Part shown: positions 1 through 6,824 of the stretch, one piece after another
Position numbering within the stretch: position 1 is the stretch's first letter
Layout: each line of letters starts with the position of its first letter
NCBI GenBank assembly: GCA_039815465.1
Contig: JBCBZG010000011.1
Location: 52,754 to 116,753 of the forward strand
Direction of reading: 5' to 3'
Source of the DNA: Shimia_B sp039815465
Lineage (GTDB): Bacteria > Pseudomonadota > Alphaproteobacteria > Rhodobacterales > Rhodobacteraceae
Length of the DNA: 64,000 nucleotides
Made by a program: the position numbers and the translations under genes
Notes under the pieces: model-generated
Database searches by the model: none
Told to the model about the DNA's origin: nothing
What the model saw: only the letters and a program-made list of their open reading frames with translations

Positions 1-366
1 CGCCAAAGCCGCCGCCATCGCCTCCAACGTCTCGCCCCGAATGAACGGCGTATCACCATAGAGCACGAAGGCAGGCCCCTCATGACCCGCAAGAGCCTCC
101 CGCGCCTGCAGGACAGCATGACCGGTCCCTAACTGCTCCTCCTGCCGCGCGAACTCCGCGTGGGGCGCGTGGTCCGCCACAGCGACCTCCACCGCGTCGG
201 CATCATGGCCCGTCACCACCACGACCCGCGACGCTTCCAGCCCCGCGGCACTTTCCAGCGCGTGCGCCACCAACGGCGCCCCCGCAATCTCGTGGAGCAC
301 CTTCGCCCGGTCCGACTGCATCCGCGTTCCGCGTCCCGCCGCCAGAATGATCAGCGCATTTGGCAT
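1..366 (-). CDS. glmU: GlmU, N-terminal part (cut by window edge)
   Basis: This is the first 122 codons of the bifunctional UDP-N-acetylglucosamine pyrophosphorylase / glucosamine-1-phosphate acetyltransferase, which makes UDP-GlcNAc for peptidoglycan and LPS. The reverse strand from the ATG at 366 reads MPNALIILAAGRGTRM, the nucleotide-binding signature of the family, followed by a DRAKVLHEI segment and later an LYGDTPFI segment with the metal-binding Asp. The reading frame is open to base 1; the rest of the pyrophosphorylase domain and the left-handed beta-helix acetyltransferase domain lie outside. It is divergent from gph. Codons end mostly in G, unlike minus-strand genes to the right of 7 kb. 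Confidence 0.93.
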   Translation of the reverse strand, partial: MPNALIILAAGRGTRMQSDRAKVLHEIAGAPLVAHALESAAGLEASRVVVVTGHDADAVEVAVADHAPHAEFARQEEQLGTGHAVLQAREALAGHEGPAFVLYGDTPFIRGETLEAMAAALA

Positions 367-468
367 CTGCTCTTGCCTCGCTTTTGCTCTTTTGATCTTG
401 CTAACCATCAAACCACACCTTGCCGCAAGGCATTCCCGCTTCACGTGTGGTGACCAGGTGAAACGGAA

Positions 469-1143
469 ATGGGCGGATTGATGCGCAGTGTGATCTTTGA
501 CCTCGACGGAACCCTCGCTGACACGAGTGGAGATTTGCTGAATGCCGCCAACGCCTGCTTCCGCGCGCGGGGGCTAGGCGACCAGCTGACATCTGCGGAC
601 GCAGGCACCGCGCTGCGGGGCGGCAAGGCGATGCTCAGGTTGGGCTACGCACGGCTCCGAACCGACGATATCGACGCCGCCGTGGACGCCGATTACCAGA
701 ACCTCCTGACCCACTACGCCCGCGATATCGACCGCCACACCGTCATGTACCCCCACGCGATGGAGGCGGTAGAGACGCTGAAAGCCGCTGGCATCGCCGT
801 CGCCATCTGCACCAACAAACCCGAAGGCCTAGCAGAAGACCTCATGACTCGCCTCGGTATGCGCCCAGCCTTTGGCGCGCTCGTGGGGGCCGATACACTC
901 CCCGTCCGCAAACCCGACCCGGCCCCGTTCTGGGAAGCGGTGGATAGGGTGGGGGGAGACCACGCCCAAACGCTCCTCGTGGGCGACAGCATGACCGACG
1001 AGCGCACCGCGCGCGCAGCGGGTGTGCCATCCGTGTCCGTCAGCTTCAGCCCCGACGCCGCCAGCCGGGCAGAGATGTCGCCCGATGCCTGGCTCGACGA
1101 CTATCGGGAGTTGCCGGGGATCGTGGAGCGGCTGCTAGGGTAG
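469..1143 (+). CDS. gph: HAD-family hydrolase, phosphoglycolate phosphatase-like
   Basis: The protein is a HAD-superfamily phosphatase of about 224 aa. Motif I is VIFDLDGTLADTSG near the N terminus (nucleophile and acid/base Asp pair). Motif II is AICTNKPEG with the Thr at about residue 115. The motif III lysine lies in PVRKPDPAPF, and motif IV is GDSMTDERTA. The size and cap fit Gph, which removes 2-phosphoglycolate, but other HAD phosphatases cannot be excluded. Translation may begin at the ATG at 469 or at the in-frame ATG at 481 that directly precedes RSVIFDLDGT. It is divergently arranged with glmU across about 100 bp, which should hold both promoters. Confidence 0.85.
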   Translation: MGGLMRSVIFDLDGTLADTSGDLLNAANACFRARGLGDQLTSADAGTALRGGKAMLRLGYARLRTDDIDAAVDADYQNLLTHYARDIDRHTVMYPHAMEAVETLKAAGIAVAICTNKPEGLAEDLMTRLGMRPAFGALVGADTLPVRKPDPAPFWEAVDRVGGDHAQTLLVGDSMTDERTARAAGVPSVSVSFSPDAASRAEMSPDAWLDDYRELPGIVERLLG

Positions 1144-1157
1144 AGAGCAAAGCTCGT

Positions 1158-1430
1158 AGCCCAAACCCCTCGCCCGGTGGAACACCGGGCGACCCCCGGC
1201 CGCCCCCCCGGGCGGGGGATTCCCCCCACCCGCGGCCGGGTGCCGCCCTCAGTTCAAAGCGCAGGCATCGCAAACTGCGTCTCTTCAATCGCCGTCAGAA
1301 GAGTACAGCCTCCCAGCCCAAACCCCTCGCCCGGTGGCAACACCGGGCGACCCCCGACCGCCCCCCCCGGGCGGGGGATTCTCCCCCACCCGCGGCCGGG
1401 GGTCCCCCTCAGTTCAAAGCGCAAACATCG
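1158..1430. repeat. Two tandem copies of a GC-rich double-hairpin element
   Basis: Two near-identical units (about 1158-1270 and 1315-1430) fill the space between gph and the MmgE gene. Each begins with AGCCCAAACCCCTCGCCCGG, folds as a CGCCCGGTG/CACCGGGCG hairpin followed by a CCGCCCC/GGGCGGGG hairpin, and ends in CCTCAGTTCAAAGCGCA. Related single copies occur at 13254-13309 and 43178-43223. The place between convergent genes suggests use as a bidirectional terminator or a REP-like element. Confidence 0.8.
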
Positions 1431-1447
1431 AAGCCCACCAGCTCACT

Positions 1448-2740
1448 TCACTCCGTAATCAGCCCAAACAGCTCCACAGCCTCCAACCGCTCGAGCCCCA
1501 TCACAGCCGCCTCAACCGCATCGGCCTGCACGCGCCCCACCACAGGCTCCACATACTCCCGAAACTTCGCCCGCAGCTCCGCCTCCGACGCAGGCGCCGT
1601 GGCATCCCACTTCGGCTCGTGCCAATCGCTCTCATACACTGCCCCGCTCTCCAGCCGAACCGTCACCCGCGCCACGCGCCGCCCGGGGAAGATCGCATTG
1701 GCCCAGTCATCCTCTCGCATCACGATCTTCGCTGACAACGCATGAACCGCCGGGTCCGCGACGGCAGCCCCCTGCACCTCCTCTGGCCCGAGGCGCCCGT
1801 GGGTCAGGGCCAAAGCTACAGGAAATGACGTCGAATATTGCGCTTCCTCCGTCGATTTAGGGTGCATCGTGGCCAGCCGCGTGGATTCGTGGAATGTCGT
1901 GATCTCGATCCCCGCAATCTCGCCAGCCACAAACCCATGCCGGCGCTGCAACTCCAAACACGCCTCCACCGGCGGCTGCGCCCAGCGGCAGACGGGGTAG
2001 GGCTTGTAATACTGCTCTGTCATGTACCAACGCGTGCCCAGGTCCTCCCAGGCAGGCCCCTCCACAGTCAACGCAGGCGCGCCCGTGAACCCAGCCCGCG
2101 CGAGACCCACCGCACTCACCCCCGCCATGGCCCCCCAGCCGGAGCCGTCTTTGAGCATCGTCGGATGGTCGATGCAGCGCATCATCTGGCTGCGCGGCCC
2201 GTGGTACTCCGCAATCCCCGCCGCATGGGCGATCTGCGCAGGCGTCAGCCCCGCCATCTGCCCGCCCGCCAACGCAATCGCCACCGCGACCCAGGCACCC
2301 GACGTGTGGTAGTCCGCCGCCGTCTCATGGAGCGTGATCGACAGCCGCGCGCCCATCTCATAGCCGTTCACGAAGGCCGTCAGAAACTCCGTGCCGCTCA
2401 GCCCCGGCGGCGCCAGCGCATAAAGCGCAGGAAACAGCCCGCAGCCAATATGCCCCTTGGCCGGGTTGAATCCGTCATGAGCATCAATCGCGTCAATCGT
2501 CATGCCCCCCGCCATCGCCACGCCGAGTGCCGAGGCCCAGCCGGGGGTGAACAGGAACGGCGTGTCGCCGCCAAACCCCTCCGCCGCATGGGCGGTGATG
2601 ATCCGGGCGAGATCCGTGTCACGCGCGGCAAGGCCAACGGCTATCAGATCCAACAGGCTCAGCTTCGCCCGTTCCTGGACGTGTTCCGGCAGGCCAACCC
2701 AAGAGGTTGCGCCCAAAAAGTCAAAAATCCGTTCTACCAT
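1448..2740 (-). CDS. MmgE/PrpD family protein
   Basis: The protein belongs to the MmgE/PrpD family, which includes 2-methylcitrate dehydratase and cis-aconitate decarboxylase. Visible family features are the helical N-terminal segment (SLLDLIAVGLAA), the DAHDGFNPAKGHIG segment in the position of the family's H-x-G substrate-site region, and the C-terminal part with KPYPVCRW and a long alpha/beta region. The start is taken at the ATG at 2740 (MVERIFDFLG), which gives about 430 aa; the frame is open further upstream, but that part does not resemble the family. No prpB/prpC neighbours are present, so methylcitrate dehydration is not implied and the substrate is unknown. It is divergent from the DegT gene. 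Confidence 0.85.
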   Translation of the reverse strand: MVERIFDFLGATSWVGLPEHVQERAKLSLLDLIAVGLAARDTDLARIITAHAAEGFGGDTPFLFTPGWASALGVAMAGGMTIDAIDAHDGFNPAKGHIGCGLFPALYALAPPGLSGTEFLTAFVNGYEMGARLSITLHETAADYHTSGAWVAVAIALAGGQMAGLTPAQIAHAAGIAEYHGPRSQMMRCIDHPTMLKDGSGWGAMAGVSAVGLARAGFTGAPALTVEGPAWEDLGTRWYMTEQYYKPYPVCRWAQPPVEACLELQRRHGFVAGEIAGIEITTFHESTRLATMHPKSTEEAQYSTSFPVALALTHGRLGPEEVQGAAVADPAVHALSAKIVMREDDWANAIFPGRRVARVTVRLESGAVYESDWHEPKWDATAPASEAELRAKFREYVEPVVGRVQADAVEAAVMGLERLEAVELFGLITE

Positions 2741-2845
2741 CGTCCCAATGGTTTCGCGGCGAAACCACCCCCGCGCGCCCATCTCCGACGCCGGGCGACG
2801 AAAATGACCATTGACGGCGCCGCCCCGGGGCCCAATCCAGGGTCT

Positions 2846-4030
2846 ATGGAAAAATTTACCGGCAGCTTCACCCAGCAAGAACCTATCCCCGAAGACGGGA
2901 TCGAGGCCGCGCTCGCCGTGCTCCGCCACGGCCGCCTCCACCGTTATAATGAGGTGCCGGGAGAGGTCGCTGAAACGGCCCTCCTGGAAGAAGAATTCGC
3001 CGCCCAGATGGGGGCAAAATACTGCCTCGCCGTGGCCTCCGGCGGCTATGCTTTGGCGACCACTCTCAGGGCTGTAGGGGTGGGGCCGGGGGACCGGGTC
3101 CTGTCAAACGCCTTCACCCTGGCCCCCGTTCCGGGCGCGATTGCCAGCGTTGGGGCCGTGCCGGTCTTCGTGGGGGTGACCGAGGGGCTCGTGATCGACC
3201 TAGACGACCTCGCCGCCAAGGCTGATCAGGCCGATGTCCTCATGCTCTCCCACATGCGGGGCCATATCTGTGACATGGACGCCCTGATGGACATCGCCGC
3301 CGAAAACGGGCTCACCGTGATCGAGGATTGCGCCCACACCATGGGCGCGAAATGGGCGGGCACCTGGTCCGGGCGCCACGGGGTCGTGGGGTGCTATTCC
3401 TGCCAGACCTATAAGCACGTCAATTCTGGGGAAGGGGGGCTCATGGTCTCCGACGACCCGGAGGTCATGGCCCGGGCCACGATGCTCTCAGGCTCCTATA
3501 TGCTCTACCCCCGCCACCGCGCCGCGCCACCGCCTCAGGCCTTTGAGGGGATCAAGTATCACACCCCCAATATCTCCGGCCGGATGGACAATCTGCGCGC
3601 CGCGATCCTGCGGCCCCAACTGCGCGCACTAGAGACCCAGGCCGCCCGCTGGAACGACCGCTACCGCGCGGTGGAGGCGGGGCTGCGCGACACGCCAGGC
3701 CTCACTCTGATCCCCCGGCCCCAGGCAGAAGACTACGTCGCCTCGTCCTTCCAATTTCTGCTGCTCGATTGGCCCGACGACGCGATCCGGGCCGTGGTGA
3801 CGGGCTGTTTGGATCGCGGGGTGGAAGTCAAGTGGTTCGGCGCACCCGAACCCGCGGCCTTCACCTCCACCTACCGGTCCTGGCGCTATGCCGACCCCGC
3901 GCCCATGCCCGCCTCAGACAGGGTGCTGCACGGGGTGATGGACATGCGCCTGCCGCTCACCTTCAGCGTCGAAGACTGCGCCCTCATCGCGCGCATCCTG
4001 AGGGAGGAAGTGGCGCGCGCTGCGCCCTAG
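2846..4030 (+). CDS. DegT/DnrJ/EryC1/StrS family aminotransferase
   Basis: This is a fold-type I PLP enzyme of about 394 aa from the sugar-aminotransferase family. The N-terminal part has the VASGGYALATTLRAVGVGPGD cofactor-phosphate region, then VIEDCAHTMG with the PLP-pyridine Asp, and the SCQTYKHVNSGEGG segment with the lysine expected to form the Schiff base. The last third carries FQFLLLDWP and the small C-terminal domain. The ATG at 2846 is the last one before homology begins; the frame is open upstream but overlaps the divergent gene. No nucleotide-sugar genes are adjacent, so the amino acceptor is not predictable. Its end overlaps the DUF4329 gene by 4 bases, tail to tail. Confidence 0.85.
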   Translation: MEKFTGSFTQQEPIPEDGIEAALAVLRHGRLHRYNEVPGEVAETALLEEEFAAQMGAKYCLAVASGGYALATTLRAVGVGPGDRVLSNAFTLAPVPGAIASVGAVPVFVGVTEGLVIDLDDLAAKADQADVLMLSHMRGHICDMDALMDIAAENGLTVIEDCAHTMGAKWAGTWSGRHGVVGCYSCQTYKHVNSGEGGLMVSDDPEVMARATMLSGSYMLYPRHRAAPPPQAFEGIKYHTPNISGRMDNLRAAILRPQLRALETQAARWNDRYRAVEAGLRDTPGLTLIPRPQAEDYVASSFQFLLLDWPDDAIRAVVTGCLDRGVEVKWFGAPEPAAFTSTYRSWRYADPAPMPASDRVLHGVMDMRLPLTFSVEDCALIARILREEVARAAP

Positions 4031-4548
4031 TAGCCGCCCTCGTAGTCCAAGAGGTCCTGGTAGGTATAGGAGATTTCGACCGGGCCCGCGTCGCCTTCGA
4101 TAAAGCGGGGATCCTGGGGCAGGCAGCCGATGCCGCAGATCTGGCGCACGATCATGTCGGTCGTGTCCACGTACCACAACCGCCCGCCAGGGGTCGCGAC
4201 AAAGCCATCGATGCCCTCGGATTCGTCGGCCTCAATATCGGAGACGCTAGGCACCTCTGCCGCGTAGTCGGTGTCGAACCGCCCGTGAGTATGATAGCTC
4301 AGCACCATCACGAACCCGTCCTCCGGCCCGTCATAGGCGCAAGAATCGCGGTCTCCACGGGTCGCAGGCGTGGCCACCAGAGCCTCCTGCGTATCATAGG
4401 CGAGGTAGCCGCAGAATTCGCGGTTCTGATCAAAAGACGGCCCCTGGAGCGCGCCCAAAGTCGCCTTAGCGAGCGCGATTTCCTCGGCAGATTGCGCGCT
4501 GGCGAGCGGGGCTGCCAGGATCAGGCAGGCAGTAAGAAGTGGGCGCAT
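4027..4548 (-). CDS. Secreted DUF4329-like protein
   Basis: The protein is about 173 aa with a signal peptide (MRPLLTACLILAAPLASAQS). The core contains GYLAYDTQ, ATRGDRDSC, VLSYHTHGRFDTDYAAEVPS, DIEADESEGIDGFVATPGG and RLWYVDT. This pattern of His-x-His and Asp motifs resembles DUF4329 and deubiquitinase/JAB-like toxin domains, although here it is a stand-alone exported protein. Cysteines in ICGIGCLP could form a disulfide. The function is unknown. It converges on the DegT gene. Confidence 0.8.
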   Translation of the reverse strand: MRPLLTACLILAAPLASAQSAEEIALAKATLGALQGPSFDQNREFCGYLAYDTQEALVATPATRGDRDSCAYDGPEDGFVMVLSYHTHGRFDTDYAAEVPSVSDIEADESEGIDGFVATPGGRLWYVDTTDMIVRQICGIGCLPQDPRFIEGDAGPVEISYTYQDLLDYEGGY

Positions 4549-4620
4549 AAAGGGTCCTCCGTTTTGACGGGACTATGACCCGGGCCAGGCTTGAAACGAA
4601 AGGGGAAATCGCGAGCCGCG

Positions 4621-4917
4621 CTACCCGATGACCTCGCAATCCGTGCAGGACAGAACGGGCACAGGCCGCCCAAAGGCCGCCGCCATCGCCGCATCCGTCT
4701 GTGCCAAAAGCGCCTGCGGGATCGCTTTCCACTGTTCGCGCGTGTCCCACCGGATGATGAGATGCACGCGGGTCGGATCGTCGGCCTGAAGCCAAGTCTC
4801 CTTCCCCGCGAAGCCGGGCTGCGCCGCAAGCGTCGCCGTCCAGATCGCGGCGTCATGGGCCAAAAACGCGGTATGGGTCCCGGCGGGGATAGAGACCGTG
4901 AGATGTTCGATGATCAT
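4621..4917 (-). CDS. Small TIGR03792-like (ABM-fold-like) protein
   Basis: This is a 98-aa cytosolic protein: MIIEHLTVSIPAG, FLAHDAAIWTATLAAQPGF, ETWLQADDP, VHLIIRWDTREQWKAIP. The pattern of an N-terminal beta strand, a helix with a W, and a W-D/R-E-Q-W motif resembles TIGR03792 proteins, which look like dimeric alpha/beta-barrel (antibiotic biosynthesis monooxygenase-like) proteins. No catalytic residues can be named. It stands alone between the DUF4329 gene and the transposase. Confidence 0.7.
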   Translation of the reverse strand: MIIEHLTVSIPAGTHTAFLAHDAAIWTATLAAQPGFAGKETWLQADDPTRVHLIIRWDTREQWKAIPQALLAQTDAAMAAAFGRPVPVLSCTDCEVIG

Positions 4918-4985
4918 GGAGAGAGTGTAGCCCGCGCGGACGCGTGCGTTAAGGGTTTCTTAGCCAAGGCACGCAATGGTTAAGG

Positions 4986-5654
4986 ATGAGTTGCTACATC
5001 CGCCCCCGCGTCACGGGCGCGACGGTGTTTTTCACCGTATGCCTCGCCCACCGCGGGTCGACGCTCCTGCTCGACGAGGTGGAGACGTTGCGCCGGGCCG
5101 TGGCGGAGGTGAAAGCCACCCTCCCGTTCGACGCCCTGGCCTGGGTGGTGCTGCCAGACCACATGCATTGCGTGTGGCGCTTGCCCGCGGGCGACCGCGC
5201 CTATGGCGTGCGGTGGGGCGCGATCAAGTCAAAGTTCAGCCGCGCGGTGTTGCGAGAGAGCGGGTGGCCGAAGACGGCAGTGGACATAGACGCGCAAGGT
5301 CGGCTGCAGCCCCGTAGGCCGGGCTTCAGCCCGGCACACGAAGACGATCATCATGCCGAACTGCCACGCGTGTGGACTGGTCGGAACGCCGGGCTGAAGC
5401 CCGGCCTACGGCGTGGGAAACGCGAACTCGGCATTTGGCAGCGGCGTTTTTGGGAGCATCATATCCGTGATGAGGCGTCGCTTGCCGCGCATATCCGATA
5501 TTGTTGGTTGAACCCGGTGAAGCACGGGCTCGTGTCGATGGCGGCGGAGTGGCCGAATTCATCGATCCACCGGGATGTGAGGGCAGGGCGGGTGGAGCCG
5601 GAGTGGTCTGGGACAGTGCCGGAGTTGGAGGTGGGAGAGCCGATAGGTGCATAG
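4986..5654 (+). CDS. REP-associated tyrosine transposase (RAYT) with internal REP pair
   Basis: This is an IS200-related Y1 transposase of the single-copy RAYT kind, about 222 aa. The start MSCYIRPRVTGATVFFTVCLA matches the family. The HUH motif is in VVLPDHMHCVW, and the C-terminal part WQRRFWEHHIRDEASLAAHIRYCWLNPVKHGLV holds the conserved NPVKHGLV tail with an upstream Tyr that may be catalytic. Between FSRAVLRESG and KRELGIWQRR there are about 35 extra residues, including RRPGFSPAH and AGLKPGLRR. These are encoded by an inverted REP pair (5312-5411) that keeps the frame. Whether the enlarged enzyme is active is unknown. More REP pairs follow at 5688-5749 and at 18.1 kb. Confidence 0.9.
   Translation: MSCYIRPRVTGATVFFTVCLAHRGSTLLLDEVETLRRAVAEVKATLPFDALAWVVLPDHMHCVWRLPAGDRAYGVRWGAIKSKFSRAVLRESGWPKTAVDIDAQGRLQPRRPGFSPAHEDDHHAELPRVWTGRNAGLKPGLRRGKRELGIWQRRFWEHHIRDEASLAAHIRYCWLNPVKHGLVSMAAEWPNSSIHRDVRAGRVEPEWSGTVPELEVGEPIGA
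5312..5411. repeat. REPIN: inverted REP pair inside the RAYT gene
   Basis: Two 24-bp REP units, 5312-5335 and 5388-5411, are exact reverse complements separated by 52 bases. Each unit is an imperfectly symmetrical GCCGGGC-TGAA-GCCCGGC hairpin with a CTACGG tail, the tail giving it direction. The two tails point outward. The unit adds whole codons to the transposase frame. Confidence 0.9.
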
Positions 5655-5687
5655 TTTATGCTGCTTTGAGCGAGGACTTGGCTTGAC

Positions 5688-5749
5688 CCGTAGGCCGGGA
5701 TTTGGCCCGGCGAAACGTCTCAAAGTGCCGGGCTGAAGCCCGGCCTACG
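5688..5749. repeat. REPIN: second inverted REP pair downstream of RAYT
   Basis: A diverged REP unit (5688-5711, GCCGGGATTTGGCCCGGC core) and a canonical one (5727-5749) are inverted with a 16-base spacer, between the transposase and tRNA-Val. They belong to the same family as 5312-5411 and 18100-18153. Confidence 0.88.
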
Positions 5750-5797
5750 TATGCTGCCAAATAACGCTATCGGGCATGCCTCAGATGGTGAACCTTC

Positions 5798-5872
5798 GGG
5801 TGATTGGCTCAGTGGTAGAACGCTTCGTTCACATCGAAGATGTCAGGAGTTCAAATCTCTTATCACCCACCA
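5798..5872 (+). tRNA. tRNA-Val (anticodon CAC)
   Basis: The 75-base sequence folds as a tRNA: acceptor GGGTGAT pairs with ATCACCC, the discriminator is A, and CCA is encoded. The anticodon stem-loop CTTCG-TTCACAT-CGAAG gives CAC, reading GTG (Val). The T arm AGGAG-TTCAAAT-CTCTT has one G-T pair. The D stem GCTC/GAAC has a C11-A24 mismatch where a C-G pair would be expected, which may mean a slightly degenerate copy. Confidence 0.93.
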
Positions 5873-5955
5873 TTTTCTGTTTTCGAGGAAAAATGGCCCT
5901 GCGTTAGGCTTGCACCTCTGGTCCGTTCTCACCCCGGTAATTGGCACTGAAAGGG

Positions 5956-6138
5956 TCAGTATCGGTCTTTGATGTTGTTATTGTAGAATTGACCTTTGGA
6001 ACCAGCGCGAAGGAAGTCCAGGTAGGTGCTTTCGGCAACTCCTGGGTAGTCATAACGTTGGCTTGAATGAAACCAGATTGAGAGGGTGCCTCGCGACCAC
6101 TCAATTCGGGAAATAGCAGTTGAACTAACGCTGGGCAT
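5956..6138 (-). CDS. KTSC-domain small protein
   Basis: This 60-aa protein consists almost entirely of a KTSC-like domain: MPSVSSTAISRIEW, then LSIWFHSSQRYDYPGVAE, then YLDFLRAGSKGQFYNNNIKDRY. The S-S-x-I and the final G-x-F/Y-x-N-x-I segment with the conserved lysine are recognisable. The start is the ATG at 6138, preceded by CGGAG eight bases upstream. KTSC proteins are often found with lysyl-tRNA synthetase-related, phage or toxin-like genes, but no function can be stated here. The next upstream gene on the same strand is the small PESGxW protein, 64 bases away, so they may share a transcript. Confidence 0.8.
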   Translation of the reverse strand: MPSVSSTAISRIEWSRGTLSIWFHSSQRYDYPGVAESTYLDFLRAGSKGQFYNNNIKDRY

Positions 6139-6202
6139 TTCGCGTCTCCGATGCATTTTGGGGATGTAGTGGAGGCTCGGGGCAGTGCCCCGAGCCATCG
6201 CT

Positions 6203-6388
6203 TTATGCGTACTGGATCAGTTTCCAAGTGACAGCTTTTCCAGCGTAGGGTGGCATAGTGTTACCCCTTGCAATCGGTGCGGTCGTCGTGGGGGTTCCCA
6301 CGACCTTCCACACGCCGCTTTCAGGGGATTTCGTGCCCGTTCGTGCTGTTGTGCCAATTGGGAGACGTGTTTTTGGATATATCGACAT
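6203..6388 (-). CDS. Small conserved protein, YjzC-like PESGxW type
   Basis: This 61-aa protein reads MSIYPKTRLPIGTTARTGTK, SPESGVWKVVGTPTTTAPIA and RGNTMPPYAGKAVTWKLI in order. The TGTK-PESG-W, GN-PPY-GK-WKL pattern resembles short YjzC-like proteins that look like a small beta-barrel or ribbon. A GGAG site lies seven bases upstream of the ATG. The function is unknown. It sits just beside the proposed origin and upstream of the KTSC gene. Confidence 0.7.
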   Translation of the reverse strand: MSIYPKTRLPIGTTARTGTKSPESGVWKVVGTPTTTAPIARGNTMPPYAGKAVTWKLIQYA

Positions 6389-6436
6389 AGCGACACTCCA
6401 TAAGTTGATTCATACTCAGGAGGTCTCACCGAAAAT

Positions 6437-6645
6437 ACCACTTTAGGGCGCGCTCCCGCGTATGAGCATGGGCGCGTCGTGTTTGCGTGTCAACTATATT
6501 CGGGGCCTGCTCGGGCCTTTTCCACTAAATTCTGTGTCTTGCCCTAAATTGTCAACCTTTATCCACAGGTCTTAGGACAAAAGGCCCCCGACCATTTCTG
6601 GTCGAAGGCCTTCCGCTTAAAACGCTTGCGCGCCCTAAAGTGGTA
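6437..6645. repeat. 209-bp segment bounded by perfect 17-bp inverted repeats
   Basis: TACCACTTTAGGGCGCG at 6437-6453 is matched exactly in inverse by 6629-6645. The enclosed 175 bases hold one DnaA box (6559-6567) and a strong hairpin (6581-6612). No target-site duplication is evident in the flanks (AAAA versus GCCC), so a MITE origin is possible but not shown. Confidence 0.8.
6581..6612 (-). terminator. Hairpin with T-run, probable terminator for ettA
   Basis: AAGGCC (6581-6586) and CGACCA (6589-6594) pair with TGGTCG (6599-6604) and GGCCTT (6607-6612), with a four-base loop. On the minus strand the stem is followed by TTTTGTCC, so it would end transcripts arriving from ettA about 210 bases away, across the DnaA-box region. 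Confidence 0.65.
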
Positions 6646-6824
6646 GCCCGTTTGAACCCGGCTTTGCACCTTAATTCAAGAGAAACCTTATCCAGAGAAA
6701 GGTGCACAGAAGTTTCCGAAAGCAGACGGCTTGTTCACAGCTTAATGAAAGTTGCTCACAGTTTGCGAGTGGCACTCCACAGGCAAGACACAGCTTGGTG
6801 TGGATAACCAGATTGCAAGAAAGG

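Larger units (their letters stand above)
6437..6824. other. Candidate replication origin (oriC) with DnaA-box cluster
   Basis: Five 9-mers match or approach the DnaA box: TTATCCACA at 6559-6567, TTATCCAGA at 6688-6696, TTGTTCACA at 6731-6739, TTGCTCACA at 6752-6760, and TTATCCACA on the minus strand at 6799-6807. The region is non-coding and richer in A+T than its surroundings. By eye, plus-strand composition and third-codon choice change from C-favouring (left: DegT, gph) to G-favouring (right: nadD, lysS), with the opposite change for minus-strand genes (glmU G-ending; ettA, glpK and the RND pump C-ending). That is the sign expected at an origin, not a terminus. No dnaA, hemE or par genes are visible nearby. 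Confidence 0.65.

Noticed and set aside
1838..2845. Long upstream extension of the DegT frame
   Set aside because: The extra residues are Arg/Pro/His-rich and lie opposite the MmgE/PrpD gene; homology begins at the ATG at 2846.
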